DNA of 15,531 bases from Moraxellaceae bacterium UBA2031 (GCA_002333145.1 DDBN01000072.1:1536-17066); one strand, 5' to 3'. Counted from the stretch's first letter, positions 1 through 7,604 are shown. Numbers and translations: made by a program. Notes: a model not told the origin generated them from the sequence alone.

Positions 1-501
1 CAGCCTATTGCGAACACTTCAGTTACCTTGTCCATCACTCCGGTGAGTTACTTTAAAGGAAACTATGTACTGCCATTAATTGGCGAGTCGTGGATCCCGG
101 TCGCTACCGCCGAATGCATTAATGAAGATGCCAACCGGAATGGCAAGCTGGACAGCAATGAAAATGATGGCTCTGCAACTGCTCCAGATGACAATGCTGA
201 TGGCATTCTCTGGCCAGGCAATGTCATCACAGTATCTGCCGGAACCGTGACAACCAACGAAAATGGCTTTGCTAACTTCGAAGTGCGCTACCCACAGCAA
301 TTCGGCAACTGGCTTGAAGTAGAACTTAAGGCCAGTCGTATCGTTTCTGGAACTGAGTCTGTTAATACAGCCACCTTTGTACCGCCAATCTCTGCCGAGG
401 ACGCAAAGACCGTACAAAGTCCTCCTGGTCGCTCTTACTCCAATCCATCGGCAGTTGGCAGCCCCTTTGGCCGTGGGACTGACTGTCTATTAGTTGATTG
501 A
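1..501 (+). CDS. Secreted Ig-like domain protein, C-terminal part (5' end outside window)
   Basis: The reading frame is open from base 1 to a TGA at 499-501, so this is the last 166 residues of a longer protein whose start lies left of the window. The visible part contains DANRNGKLDSNE, which fits the 12-residue EF-hand calcium loop (acidic or Asn side chains at positions 1, 3, 5, 9 and 12, Gly at 6). A second DDNADG-type loop follows about 16 residues later. After these comes a beta-rich stretch (ITVSAGTVTTNENGFANFEVRYPQ), resembling the 'given that ... in all times' strand pattern of bacterial Ig-like (Big_1/invasin type) modules, then a Ser/Pro/Gly-rich tail ending in CLLVD. There are no membrane segments. 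I infer a surface-exposed or secreted protein; its function is unknown. A strong terminator follows the stop. Without the N-terminus the family cannot be fixed. Confidence 0.7.
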   Translation, partial: QPIANTSVTLSITPVSYFKGNYVLPLIGESWIPVATAECINEDANRNGKLDSNENDGSATAPDDNADGILWPGNVITVSAGTVTTNENGFANFEVRYPQQFGNWLEVELKASRIVSGTESVNTATFVPPISAEDAKTVQSPPGRSYSNPSAVGSPFGRGTDCLLVD

Positions 502-516
502 TCGCTCATCAATAAG

Positions 517-545
517 AAGGCCGCCTTCCGGGCGGCCTTTTTATT
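517..545 (+). terminator. Rho-independent terminator of the Ig-like protein gene
   Basis: A perfect 9-bp stem, AAGGCCGCC (517-525) and GGCGGCCTT (531-539), closes a 5-base loop (TTCCG) and is followed by a T-rich tract. It begins 15 bases after the TGA of the upstream gene. Strand and position fit termination of that gene. Confidence 0.9.
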
Positions 546-575
546 TCTGGACTAATACGCCATCTGGAAAACAAC

Positions 576-604
576 AAAAAGCCCGGCACATAGCCGGGCT
601 TTTT
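576..604. terminator. Perfect bidirectional hairpin terminator
   Basis: A perfect 12-bp inverted repeat, AAAAAGCCCGGC (576-587) and GCCGGGCTTTTT (593-604), has a 5-base loop. The A/T ends supply a U-tract on either strand. It lies 17 bases beyond the stop of the minus-strand outer-membrane gene, so its main job is probably ending that transcript. On the plus strand it backs up the terminator at 517-545. Confidence 0.9.
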
Positions 605-621
605 GTGTTTAACGAGTAGGC

Positions 622-1167
622 TTAAAGCGAGATTCTGATACCTGCACTGACAGCCTTGTAGCCATCAATGTATTCAACATAGTCTGCGCCTACACGGATA
701 TTTTTAGAGATCTTCAGATCAGCACCACCACCGAAAGATGCTTTCTTCTGAAAGCCGCTGGTGGATGGTGTAAGTGGGTTGCTAGGAGTACTGGAAGTTG
801 CCTTCATGTCTGCATAGGTATACCCGAGCAAACCATAAATAGAGACGACATCACCTAGGTTAATCTGTGGCCGAACAAAAACCGCATACAGAGCATTCAA
901 CTCAACCTCATAGCTCGTCGGCCCAGCCACCCTTAACGTATCACTATCCGCACCAATTGCGGCATGTGCTTCAACCGCCAGCATGGGCGCCAACTCAGTG
1001 CCACCGCGCAAACGAATTGCTGTCGGCTCTGCAGAGGCACCGCTCTTCTGCTCAAAAGTACCAATCTGGTAATCAATTCCAATATAAGGACGTTCGGCGG
1101 CGTATGTATCAGCAAAAGACGGCGCGGAAATGGCCGCCACAACTATGGCGAGAGCAAGTCGTTTCAT
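622..1167 (-). CDS. Outer-membrane beta-barrel protein (OmpA/opacity-like small porin fold)
   Basis: This 181-residue protein has a clear Sec signal peptide: MKR, a hydrophobic stretch (LALAIVVAAISA), then a PSFA/DTYA cleavage site near residue 19. The mature part alternates polar and hydrophobic residues in about eight strands (for example YIGIDYQIGTF, AIRLRGGTEL, SIYGLLGYTYADMK, ASFGGGADLKI, IRVGADYVEYI, KAVSAGIRISL). This is typical of small 8-stranded barrels of the OMP_b-brl/OmpA type. The last residue is Leu, not the Phe usual in the BAM recognition signal. An upstream GGGA lies near the ATG. A possible extended -10 (TGCTAGGAT, minus strand, around 1233-1241) overlaps the yheT stop, so it may have its own promoter or be read through from yheT. 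A perfect terminator follows at 576-604. The ligand or specific role cannot be told from sequence. Confidence 0.8.
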   Translation of the reverse strand: MKRLALAIVVAAISAPSFADTYAAERPYIGIDYQIGTFEQKSGASAEPTAIRLRGGTELAPMLAVEAHAAIGADSDTLRVAGPTSYEVELNALYAVFVRPQINLGDVVSIYGLLGYTYADMKATSSTPSNPLTPSTSGFQKKASFGGGADLKISKNIRVGADYVEYIDGYKAVSAGIRISL

Positions 1168-1230
1168 TGCAGTTCCCGTTTGTGATGAGAAGTTCGTTGT
1201 ATCCCCATGTCTTGCGGGGCATTTTCCCCC

Positions 1231-2280
1231 CTATCCTAGCAACTCACCTCGGCCTTGAATAGCCTGCCACTGATGAGTAAGAAAATCAGGAATACGGCTT
1301 TCCAGATAGTAGGCTGGTGCGCGGGGCGTTCCTCCCTCGATAAACCCCACATGACCGCCTCTTTGGCATAGCTCGAAATGCACTGCCGACGACAACTCTT
1401 GAATACCCGGCAATACCTCCGGCGTCATGAAAGGGTCATCAGCGGACTGAATCACCAGTGTTGGGCGCGTGATGCTGGATAAGAACTGGCGCGGGCTGGC
1501 GCGATGGTAGTAGTCATGCACATCCTGATAACCGTGCAGTGGCGCCACCAACTCGTTGTCATACTGCCAGAATGACTGGAACGGCCCTCGTGCCAACTGA
1601 CCAAGAACCTTCTCTGCAGACTCACTGTCTCCTAGTTGCTCTAAATGCACGGCCTTGTCACGCCAGTGCGCTACGAGCGTCTCCATAAAGTGCTGTCGGT
1701 ATACCCTAGAAAAGCCGCTATCCATGCGATCTGCACAGAGCTCTAACTGCAGGGGCACTGATACAGCAACCGCGGCAAATACTGGGGCCTCATGCTGTTG
1801 TTGCCCCATCAGGGTCAGCGTCATGCTGCCGCCCAGCGAATACCCTACCAGCGCCCGTGGTGTTTGCGGGTAGCGTGCGACCATGTGCTGCAGTACCGCC
1901 AGAATGTCGTCGCTAGCACCCGCATGGTAGGCGCGGGGACGGTTATTGGGGCGGCTTGCTCCGCGGCAGTTCATGGCCACACTGGCCCAACCCTGTTTAG
2001 CCAATGCGGCCTGCAGCCCCAGCACATAGTGCGAGTCACTTGAGCCGGATAAGCCATGCACCACCAACACCAGCGGAGTAGCACCCGACCACCCTACAGG
2101 GCCGTGCCAGTCGAGATCGAGGAAGTCGCCATCTGGCAGGAGCAGTTCTTCGCGCTCACGCGCTAAAGATGGAGGCTTCCGGAAGAAGGAAGAAAAGAGC
2201 GTCTGGGCATGAGGGTTACGTAACCACCAAGCCGGCCTAAAGGCACTTTCAAACATTCCTTGCGGGAATGGTGAGCTCAC
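1231..2280 (-). CDS. yheT: YheT-family alpha/beta hydrolase
   Basis: With a GTG start at 2278-2280 the protein has 349 residues, close to the roughly 340 of E. coli YheT. The fold is alpha/beta hydrolase: VLVVHGLSGSS near residues 71-81 (oxyanion region), nucleophile elbow GYSLGG with Ser148, acid in SADDPFM (about residue 281-282) and His310 in GGHVGF. The N-terminal RPAWWLRNPHAQTL and the LPDGDFLDLDW segment are also family hallmarks. The cellular substrate of this esterase-like family is not established. The GTG is favoured because its GTGA overlaps the TGA of rsmD and an AGAGG lies 7 bases upstream. The alternative ATG at 2254-2256 has a GGA directly abutting it, too close to act as a ribosome binding site. 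It is the last gene of the M16-M16-rsmD-yheT chain. Confidence 0.88.
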   Translation of the reverse strand: MSSPFPQGMFESAFRPAWWLRNPHAQTLFSSFFRKPPSLAREREELLLPDGDFLDLDWHGPVGWSGATPLVLVVHGLSGSSDSHYVLGLQAALAKQGWASVAMNCRGASRPNNRPRAYHAGASDDILAVLQHMVARYPQTPRALVGYSLGGSMTLTLMGQQQHEAPVFAAVAVSVPLQLELCADRMDSGFSRVYRQHFMETLVAHWRDKAVHLEQLGDSESAEKVLGQLARGPFQSFWQYDNELVAPLHGYQDVHDYYHRASPRQFLSSITRPTLVIQSADDPFMTPEVLPGIQELSSAVHFELCQRGGHVGFIEGGTPRAPAYYLESRIPDFLTHQWQAIQGRGELLG

Positions 2281-2873
2281 TCTGCTACCTCTGGCCGATA
2301 CCGCGCAAGAAAGGCATTGACCGACCCTGCGCGGGTTGATTTGAGCTGCTGGATACTCACGGGCAGTGACAATGCCTCCCAATCCAGTTCGGATTCAATG
2401 TAGAGCAACGCCTCTGTGCGTAGCAGGCCTAATTCCAGCAACTGCTGTACGGTCTTCTGTACCAGTCCTTTGTTGTAGGGCGGGTCAAGAAACACGACAT
2501 CAAAACCAGCAACGGGCCGCCAGTCTCCGGCTTTCGCCAGCAGGCTATCCGCATACCCTAGCAAAATACGGGCACCGTCTGCACCCAACTCAGCAGCGGC
2601 CGCCAACAATGCCTGATGCTGTAATCGTTCACGCTCAATCATGACCGCCGTCGCCGCACCCCGAGATAACGCCTCAAAACCCAGCGCCCCACTGCCGGCA
2701 AAGGCATCGAGGCAATGTGCGCCGGGGATCTCAAACTGCAGCCAGTTAAACAGTGTTTCGCGTACGCGATCCGGTGTTGGCCGCAGACCGTCGGCATCAA
2801 TAAACCGGAGTCTGCGGCTGCGCCAGCGCCCGCCAACAATCCGCAGCGTATTGCTGCTGCCTGGCCGGCTCAT
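2277..2873 (-). CDS. rsmD: 16S rRNA (guanine(966)-N(2))-methyltransferase
   Basis: RsmD uses S-adenosylmethionine to methylate N2 of G966 of 16S rRNA during assembly of the 30S subunit. The 198-residue length is normal for the family. Visible motifs are the N-terminal RIVGGRWRSRRL, LRPTPDRVRETLFNWL (30-45), the SAM-binding DAFAGSGALGFEALSRGA (56-73) and the catalytic DPPY (130-133) typical of amino-group methyltransferases. The ATG at 2871-2873 overlaps the TGA of the upstream M16 gene as ATGA. Its own TGA overlaps the GTG of the following hydrolase gene, so translation is probably coupled on both sides. An rsmD gene next to M16 peptidases and ftsY is the common order in gammaproteobacteria. 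Confidence 0.95.
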   Translation of the reverse strand: MSRPGSSNTLRIVGGRWRSRRLRFIDADGLRPTPDRVRETLFNWLQFEIPGAHCLDAFAGSGALGFEALSRGAATAVMIERERLQHQALLAAAAELGADGARILLGYADSLLAKAGDWRPVAGFDVVFLDPPYNKGLVQKTVQQLLELGLLRTEALLYIESELDWEALSLPVSIQQLKSTRAGSVNAFLARYRPEVAE

Positions 2874-4273
2874 GGCGCTAACTTGCCTACCGTTACAGCC
2901 AGCAGGCGGTCCGGCTGGACATGCTTGCGAAATGCCGCACGGATGTCCTCAACCGTCACCGCTTCAATACGCCCTAGGTACTGATCAAGGTAATCCAGCG
3001 GCAGGTCATAGAAACCGATCGCACCCAGATAACCGACGATGCTGGCGTTGCTGGCGGCACTCATGGGAAAGCCTTGCACAAGGCTGGCTTTCGCTTCTTG
3101 CACGGATGCTGCATCTGGCCCATTTTTCACAAAGTCGGCCAGTATCTGTCGGGTCAACCGTAGCGCCTCTTGGCTCTGATCGGATCGGGTCGATAGGCTA
3201 ATCATGAATGGGCCTTCTGCGCGCATGGCTGTAAAACCAGAGTAAACGCCGTAAGTAAGCCCTCGCTTTTGACGAACCTCTTGCATCAGCCGAGAGGTAA
3301 AACCTCCGCCTCCCAGAATCTCATTGCCGACTTGCAGTGCGTAATAGTCTGGATCACCACGGCGCACACCCGCTGCGCCGAGCAGAATATGGGTCTGTTG
3401 CGAAGGGAACTCATGATGAAGGTAACGGGCTTTTTTCAGACGCGGAGCCGCAGACAGTGCTGGTGCCGGCTCACCGGCGGGCAAGGCGTTACTGACGGCT
3501 TCTGCCACCTGCTCAGCCTGCTCCCGATCCACGCTCCCTACCAGCGCAATGGTCAGGTTACGGGCCACGTAAAAGCGCTGATGAAACTGTACCAAATCCT
3601 CACGGGTCAGCTTTGATAGCGTGGCGCGAGACCCGGACGGTGGATGAGCATAGGGGTGGCCCTTGTAGAGCTCCTGATAAAAAATACGGCTGGCCAGCGC
3701 AGCAGGAGACTGATCCTGTTGCCGCTGCCCCACCTCACTGCCCTGCTGAGTGCGTGCAAATGCGTCGGCAGGAAATACCGGATGGGCGATCACATCACGG
3801 AACACGTCCAGCGCAGGGGCAAGAAAAGCTGGATCACTCAGCACCCTCAGCTCAGCTACGGCCATATCGCGATAGGAAGACGCCCCAAAACTCGCGCCTA
3901 CTTGCTCGAATGCGGCCGCAATGGCAGTTGTATCCCGTTGAGTTGTGCCTTCATCTAACATACGACTGACGGTAGACGCCAAGCCGCCCATCTCGCCATC
4001 TCGGGCAGCACCCGCATCAAATACCAAGCGAATATCCAGCAAGGGGAGTTCTTCAGCTTGCACAAACAGCACACGTGCACCATTAGTGGTTGTCCACGTT
4101 TCGATGGCGAAATGACGGCGCGTTGCAGGAGTTGTTGAGAGCGTCTTGGGGCTGTCGAGTCGCTCAAGCGCCGTTATCGGCCCCGTCGGGCTACCTCCAT
4201 TGGCCTTATATGCCTGAGCAAGTGGCGCGGTTAGTGTGGCCGCCATCACCATGCCCCACATTAAACGACTCAT
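2870..4273 (-). CDS. M16 peptidase-family protein, non-catalytic partner subunit
   Basis: This protein of 467 residues starts at the ATG (4271-4273) that overlaps the preceding M16 stop as ATGA. An in-frame ATG upstream would extend it into the upstream gene and remove the signal peptide from the N-terminus. MSRLMWGMVMAATLTAPLAQA is a Sec signal peptide, placing it in the periplasm. It has the two-domain M16 layout, but the position of the zinc motif HxxEH reads TVSRM (101-105), so it cannot bind zinc in the usual way. The C-terminal substrate-binding segment GGFTSRLMQEVRQKRGLTYG (about 322-341), with the conserved Arg/Tyr pair, is intact. In M16B heterodimers one subunit carries zinc and the other lacks it. 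I infer that it pairs with the catalytic M16 protein encoded just upstream. The substrate is unknown. Confidence 0.88.
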   Translation of the reverse strand: MSRLMWGMVMAATLTAPLAQAYKANGGSPTGPITALERLDSPKTLSTTPATRRHFAIETWTTTNGARVLFVQAEELPLLDIRLVFDAGAARDGEMGGLASTVSRMLDEGTTQRDTTAIAAAFEQVGASFGASSYRDMAVAELRVLSDPAFLAPALDVFRDVIAHPVFPADAFARTQQGSEVGQRQQDQSPAALASRIFYQELYKGHPYAHPPSGSRATLSKLTREDLVQFHQRFYVARNLTIALVGSVDREQAEQVAEAVSNALPAGEPAPALSAAPRLKKARYLHHEFPSQQTHILLGAAGVRRGDPDYYALQVGNEILGGGGFTSRLMQEVRQKRGLTYGVYSGFTAMRAEGPFMISLSTRSDQSQEALRLTRQILADFVKNGPDAASVQEAKASLVQGFPMSAASNASIVGYLGAIGFYDLPLDYLDQYLGRIEAVTVEDIRAAFRKHVQPDRLLAVTVGKLAP

Positions 4274-5616
4274 TGCAGCGCCTCCGTTTTCAGATCCGCA
4301 GTCTCCAACCGCAGTAATGCCCTTTGTGCTGGCACCAACCAATGAACGGCTGCCTGCTGTACTGCTTCGGGGGTAATGGCGCGTAATGCTTGTGGCCACT
4401 CTTCTAGCAAGCGCCATGAGCTGCCTACGCTCTCCAATCGTCCCATGCTACTGGCCTGTTCGCGCACCGAGTCACGTGAAAAGACATCTTCTGCCAGTAA
4501 GCCTGCATAGACGCGTTGTAATTCGGGCTGGGTTACCGCTTCTGTTTTTAGGTTTTCTACCTCCGCCAGAACCGCCTGCTGTAACTCATCCAGCGTCTTA
4601 CCCGGCGCAGGAATGGCGGTCACGACAAACAGCGTATCGCCACGGGCAAAAGGGTCGTATGCCGAACTGACCGCCGCCGCCACACGCTGCTCACGCACCA
4701 GACGGGTCTCGAGACGCGCACTAAAGCCGCCATCAAGCACCCCGGCGAGCATATGCAGCGCCTCTGCCTCACCCGGACCCGCCGTATGGCGAGAAGGCAC
4801 ATTGAATCCGACATACAGGGCTGGCACTTTACCCGGCAAGCGCAAGGTCATCTGACGCTCGCCTGGCTTGTCCAGTTCGCGCGGAGCCCTGACCAAGGGC
4901 AAAGTGCGGGCCGGAAGGCTGCCGAAATAGCGCTCGGCCAATGCTTTTACCTGGCCGGGGTCCACATCACCCACCACCACCAGCGTGGCATTATTGGGGG
5001 CATACCACGTCTCGTACCAGTGTTTGAGATCCTCTAACGTCAGGGCCTCCAGATCGCGCATCCAGCCTACTGTGGGCTGGCGACTGGCGATGGTCGGCCA
5101 CGCTAACGTATGAAAACGTTCCAGTGCCAAGGCTTGGGGGTTGTCGTCGGTACGCTGGCGCCGCTCTTCCATTACCACCCGCAACTCTTGCGCAACTTCT
5201 TCCGGCTTGAACACGACGTTTTGCATACGATCCGCCTCCAGCTCTAGTGCCAGAGCCAACTTGTCGGCGGTGTAAACTTGGTAGTAGGCCGTGTAATCAT
5301 CGGTGGTGAACGCGTTGTCCTCACCGCCATACAGGGAGACGATGCGCGAGAATTCGCCATCCGGCACCTTTATCGTACCCTTGAACATCATGTGCTCCAG
5401 CGCATGTGACATCCCCGTAAGGCCTAGTGGCTCATAGCTGGCACCAACGCGATACCAGACCTGAGCCACCACTATCGGCGAGCGATGATCTTCACGCACC
5501 AGCACCTTGAGGCCGTTGTCGAGGCGGTACTCCGTCGTGACAGGAGGAGCCGCCAACGTCAGGCACGGCAGGAGCATCAGGGCCGGTAGCAGTCGGCAGA
5601 GAAAACGTGGCGACAT
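4270..5616 (-). CDS. M16 family zinc metallopeptidase, catalytic subunit
   Basis: This 448-residue protein has an N-terminal signal peptide (PRFLCRLLPALMLLPCLTLAA, cleavage near residue 22), so the enzyme is periplasmic. The inverted zinc motif HALEH is at 71-75 (His71, Glu74, His75). The third ligand Glu falls in VVMEERR (150-151), at the spacing expected for pitrilysin/insulinase relatives. FTTDDYTAYYQ and LELEADRM between them are family signatures. It is the first gene of the minus-strand operon and overlaps the non-catalytic partner by 4 bases, which suggests both subunits are made in equal amounts. Only a weak GGGA precedes the ATG. Its 127-base upstream region is shared divergently with ftsY. 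Pairs like this sit beside ftsY/rsmD in Pseudomonas, but their substrate is not well defined. Confidence 0.92.
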   Translation of the reverse strand: MSPRFLCRLLPALMLLPCLTLAAPPVTTEYRLDNGLKVLVREDHRSPIVVAQVWYRVGASYEPLGLTGMSHALEHMMFKGTIKVPDGEFSRIVSLYGGEDNAFTTDDYTAYYQVYTADKLALALELEADRMQNVVFKPEEVAQELRVVMEERRQRTDDNPQALALERFHTLAWPTIASRQPTVGWMRDLEALTLEDLKHWYETWYAPNNATLVVVGDVDPGQVKALAERYFGSLPARTLPLVRAPRELDKPGERQMTLRLPGKVPALYVGFNVPSRHTAGPGEAEALHMLAGVLDGGFSARLETRLVREQRVAAAVSSAYDPFARGDTLFVVTAIPAPGKTLDELQQAVLAEVENLKTEAVTQPELQRVYAGLLAEDVFSRDSVREQASSMGRLESVGSSWRLLEEWPQALRAITPEAVQQAAVHWLVPAQRALLRLETADLKTEALQ

Positions 5617-5743
5617 GAGAATCCCGCAAAAGACTGTAATAAATACTGATACAGAGGACGTTAGCCGTCATCCGTCGAGGCTGGTAGCATAGCCCATCCC
5701 GCTAACGGGCTGCAGCGCAGCCTGGCTTGAGTTTGTTGCATTC
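5617..5743. promoter_or_regulatory. Divergent intergenic region (M16 operon / ftsY)
   Basis: These 127 bases separate two divergent gene starts, so they should hold both promoters. For ftsY a weak pair is possible: TTAGCC (5661-5666), an 18-base spacer, then TAGCAT (5685-5690). No convincing promoter stands out for the M16 operon. Two small adjacent perfect hairpins, CCCG-CTAA-CGGG (5698-5709) and GGCTGC-AGC-GCAGCC (5708-5722), share two bases and lie 22 bases or more before the ftsY ATG. They could therefore form alternatively in its leader RNA. Confidence 0.4.
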
Positions 5744-6901
5744 ATGTCTGATTCGAACAACCCCGAAAATACCGGCGATAAATCGCTGGGCGCTGTCATG
5801 AAAAGCTGGTTTGGCCGTAAACCGGACACTCCGGCGAATCCGGTCGAGCCCGCCTCAACAGCTGCTACTCCCACACCTCCCGCTGAGACGGCAGTCAATA
5901 CACCTATCGAAACGACCAGCACTCCTGCGGTGCCGCTGCCCACTAGTAATACCGTTGCTGAAACCAGCGATACTGGCGGCAGCTTCATGGAGCGCATGAA
6001 GGTAGGCCTGTCTCGCACCCGGTCGTCATTCAGCAATGGCATGGCCACGCTGCTTATTGGCGGTAAAGAGATCGATGACGAACTGCTCGAAGATATTGAA
6101 ACCCAAATGCTGGTGGCTGATATTGGCGTCGATGCCACTCGCCGTATCATTGATAAGCTGACCGAGCGCGTCTCGCGCAATGAGCTCACGCACTCCACTG
6201 CCCTATACAAGGCACTGCAAAGTGAACTGACCGACCTGCTGTCTCCGCATGTTGCTCCGCTGGTGATCGATAGCAGCAAAAAACCATTTGTGATTCTGAT
6301 GGTGGGTGTTAATGGCGTCGGCAAGACCACCACCATCGGCAAACTGGCCAAACGTTTCCAGCGCGAAGGCAAGAGCGTAATGCTGGCAGCGGGAGACACT
6401 TTCCGTGCCGCTGCCGTAGAGCAACTGACCATCTGGGGTGAGCGCAACAACGTACCTGTGGTGGCTCAGGGCTCAGGCTCCGACTCTGCCTCAGTAATTT
6501 TTGACGCGCTGACCAGCGCCAGGGCCAAAGGCATTGATGTGCTGATTGCCGATACCGCGGGCCGTCTGCATACCAAGACTAACTTGATGGAAGAACTGAA
6601 AAAAATCTTCCGCGTTATGCAAAAAATAGATCCCTCCGCTCCCCATGAAACCATGCTGGTGGTGGATGCTGGAACGGGCCAGAACGCCCTGTCGCAGGTT
6701 CAGGAGTTCCATCAGGCTGTAGGCCTGACCGGTCTCACGGTTACGAAACTCGACGGGACGGCAAAGGGTGGTGTGCTGTTCAATATTGCTAGTCGTACCA
6801 ACGTCCCTATTCGCTACATCGGTGTGGGTGAAAAAATCGACGATCTGCGCCCTTTCGAGGCCAAGGATTTTGTGTCGGCCCTGTTTGATGACGAGCACTG
6901 A
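5744..6901 (+). CDS. ftsY: Signal recognition particle receptor GTPase FtsY
   Basis: FtsY docks the signal recognition particle carrying ribosome-nascent chains at the inner membrane; GTP hydrolysis with Ffh releases the chain to SecYEG. The protein has 385 residues. An N-terminal A region (about 1-80) starts with a short basic/aromatic patch (MKSWFGRK) and is otherwise Pro/Thr/Ala-rich and only mildly acidic, unlike the strongly acidic E. coli A domain. The N domain spans about 82-175. The GTPase G domain has GVNGVGKT (188-195), DTFRAAA (218-224), DTAGR (270-274) and TKLDG (334-338), and ends with GVGEKIDDLRPF. No strong ribosome binding site precedes the ATG. ftsE follows after 22 bases, giving the standard ftsY-ftsE-ftsX order. 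Confidence 0.97.
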   Translation: MSDSNNPENTGDKSLGAVMKSWFGRKPDTPANPVEPASTAATPTPPAETAVNTPIETTSTPAVPLPTSNTVAETSDTGGSFMERMKVGLSRTRSSFSNGMATLLIGGKEIDDELLEDIETQMLVADIGVDATRRIIDKLTERVSRNELTHSTALYKALQSELTDLLSPHVAPLVIDSSKKPFVILMVGVNGVGKTTTIGKLAKRFQREGKSVMLAAGDTFRAAAVEQLTIWGERNNVPVVAQGSGSDSASVIFDALTSARAKGIDVLIADTAGRLHTKTNLMEELKKIFRVMQKIDPSAPHETMLVVDAGTGQNALSQVQEFHQAVGLTGLTVTKLDGTAKGGVLFNIASRTNVPIRYIGVGEKIDDLRPFEAKDFVSALFDDEH

Positions 6902-6923
6902 TTTTAATGAGCATTAAGTCCGT

Positions 6924-7604
6924 ATGATTGTTTTCGACAACGTCAGCAAGACCTATCCCTCCGGGCATGAAGCACTGAAAAATGTGAACTTCACGCTGGG
7001 CACGGGCGAAATGGCTTTTCTTACCGGCCACTCCGGTGCAGGCAAATCCACCCTGCTTAAACTGATCCTGCTCACCGAACGCGCCAGCAAAGGTCGCGTT
7101 GAGGTGAACGGCTATGATTACGCCAACATTAAAGGTCACGGCATTGCCCTTGCCCGACGTCAGATTGGTATGGTGTTTCAGGACCATAACCTGCTCGACG
7201 ACCGCAGCGTTTTCGACAACGTTGCCCTGCCCCTGATTATTAATGGCCTAGATGTTCGCGAGATTCCTCGTCGCGTTCATGCGGCGCTGGATCTGGTCGG
7301 CCTGGCCCATCGCGCCAACGCATCCCCCGTGACCCTGTCCGGCGGTGAACAACAGCGCGTCGGTATCGCCCGTGCCGTGGTCAGCAAGCCACAACTGCTG
7401 CTCGCGGATGAGCCTACCGGCAACCTTGACCCGGATTTGGCTGCCAGTGTGATGAACATTTTTGAAGAACTGTCCTCTGTGGGCGTGAGTATTCTTATCG
7501 CCACCCACGACCTGCCCTTGATTGCCCGTTATCGCCACCGCCTGCTCTCCCTGCACGATGGCCAGCTGGTGCGTGACAGTCACCTGATGGAGGGATCGTC
7601 ATGA
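6924..7604 (+). CDS. ftsE: Cell division ATP-binding protein FtsE
   Basis: FtsE is the cytoplasmic ATPase of the FtsEX complex, which works at the septum and drives periplasmic amidase activation through EnvC-like partners. The 226 residues match the family. Seen in order: Walker A GHSGAGKST (35-43), Q-loop Gln86, ABC signature LSGGEQ (138-143), Walker B LLLADEP (158-164), D-loop GNLD (166-169) and the H-loop His195 in ATHD. It starts 22 bases after ftsY with no strong Shine-Dalgarno, so translation may depend on ftsY. Its TGA overlaps the ftsX ATG (ATGA), and a strong GGAGGG ribosome binding site for ftsX lies inside its 3' end. Confidence 0.97.
   Translation: MIVFDNVSKTYPSGHEALKNVNFTLGTGEMAFLTGHSGAGKSTLLKLILLTERASKGRVEVNGYDYANIKGHGIALARRQIGMVFQDHNLLDDRSVFDNVALPLIINGLDVREIPRRVHAALDLVGLAHRANASPVTLSGGEQQRVGIARAVVSKPQLLLADEPTGNLDPDLAASVMNIFEELSSVGVSILIATHDLPLIARYRHRLLSLHDGQLVRDSHLMEGSS

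Noticed and set aside
1204..1220. CCCC/GGGG inverted repeat between yheT and the outer-membrane gene
   Set aside because: There are only four base pairs with a long loop and no U-tract; it is too weak to call a terminator or operator.
2281..2382. Longer N-terminus for the YheT-like hydrolase
   Set aside because: It would overlap about 100 bases of rsmD and has no similarity to the family; the GTG at 2280 has a good ribosome binding site and a 4-base overlap.
2641..3201. Plus-strand open frame opposite rsmD and the second M16 gene
   Set aside because: It spans two genuine antisense genes, its Pro/Arg/Cys-rich translation has no recognisable domain, and other plus-strand frames overlap it in the same way.
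4274..4417. 48-residue N-terminal extension of the second M16 protein
   Set aside because: It would lie inside the upstream gene and bury a good signal peptide; the ATG at 4271-4273 forms the usual ATGA overlap.
5668..6450. Long minus-strand open frame (260 codons) opposite ftsY
   Set aside because: It lies wholly against the conserved ftsY gene, its Ser/Val-rich translation matches no family I recognise, and it has no ribosome binding site; it is a shadow of ftsY codon bias.
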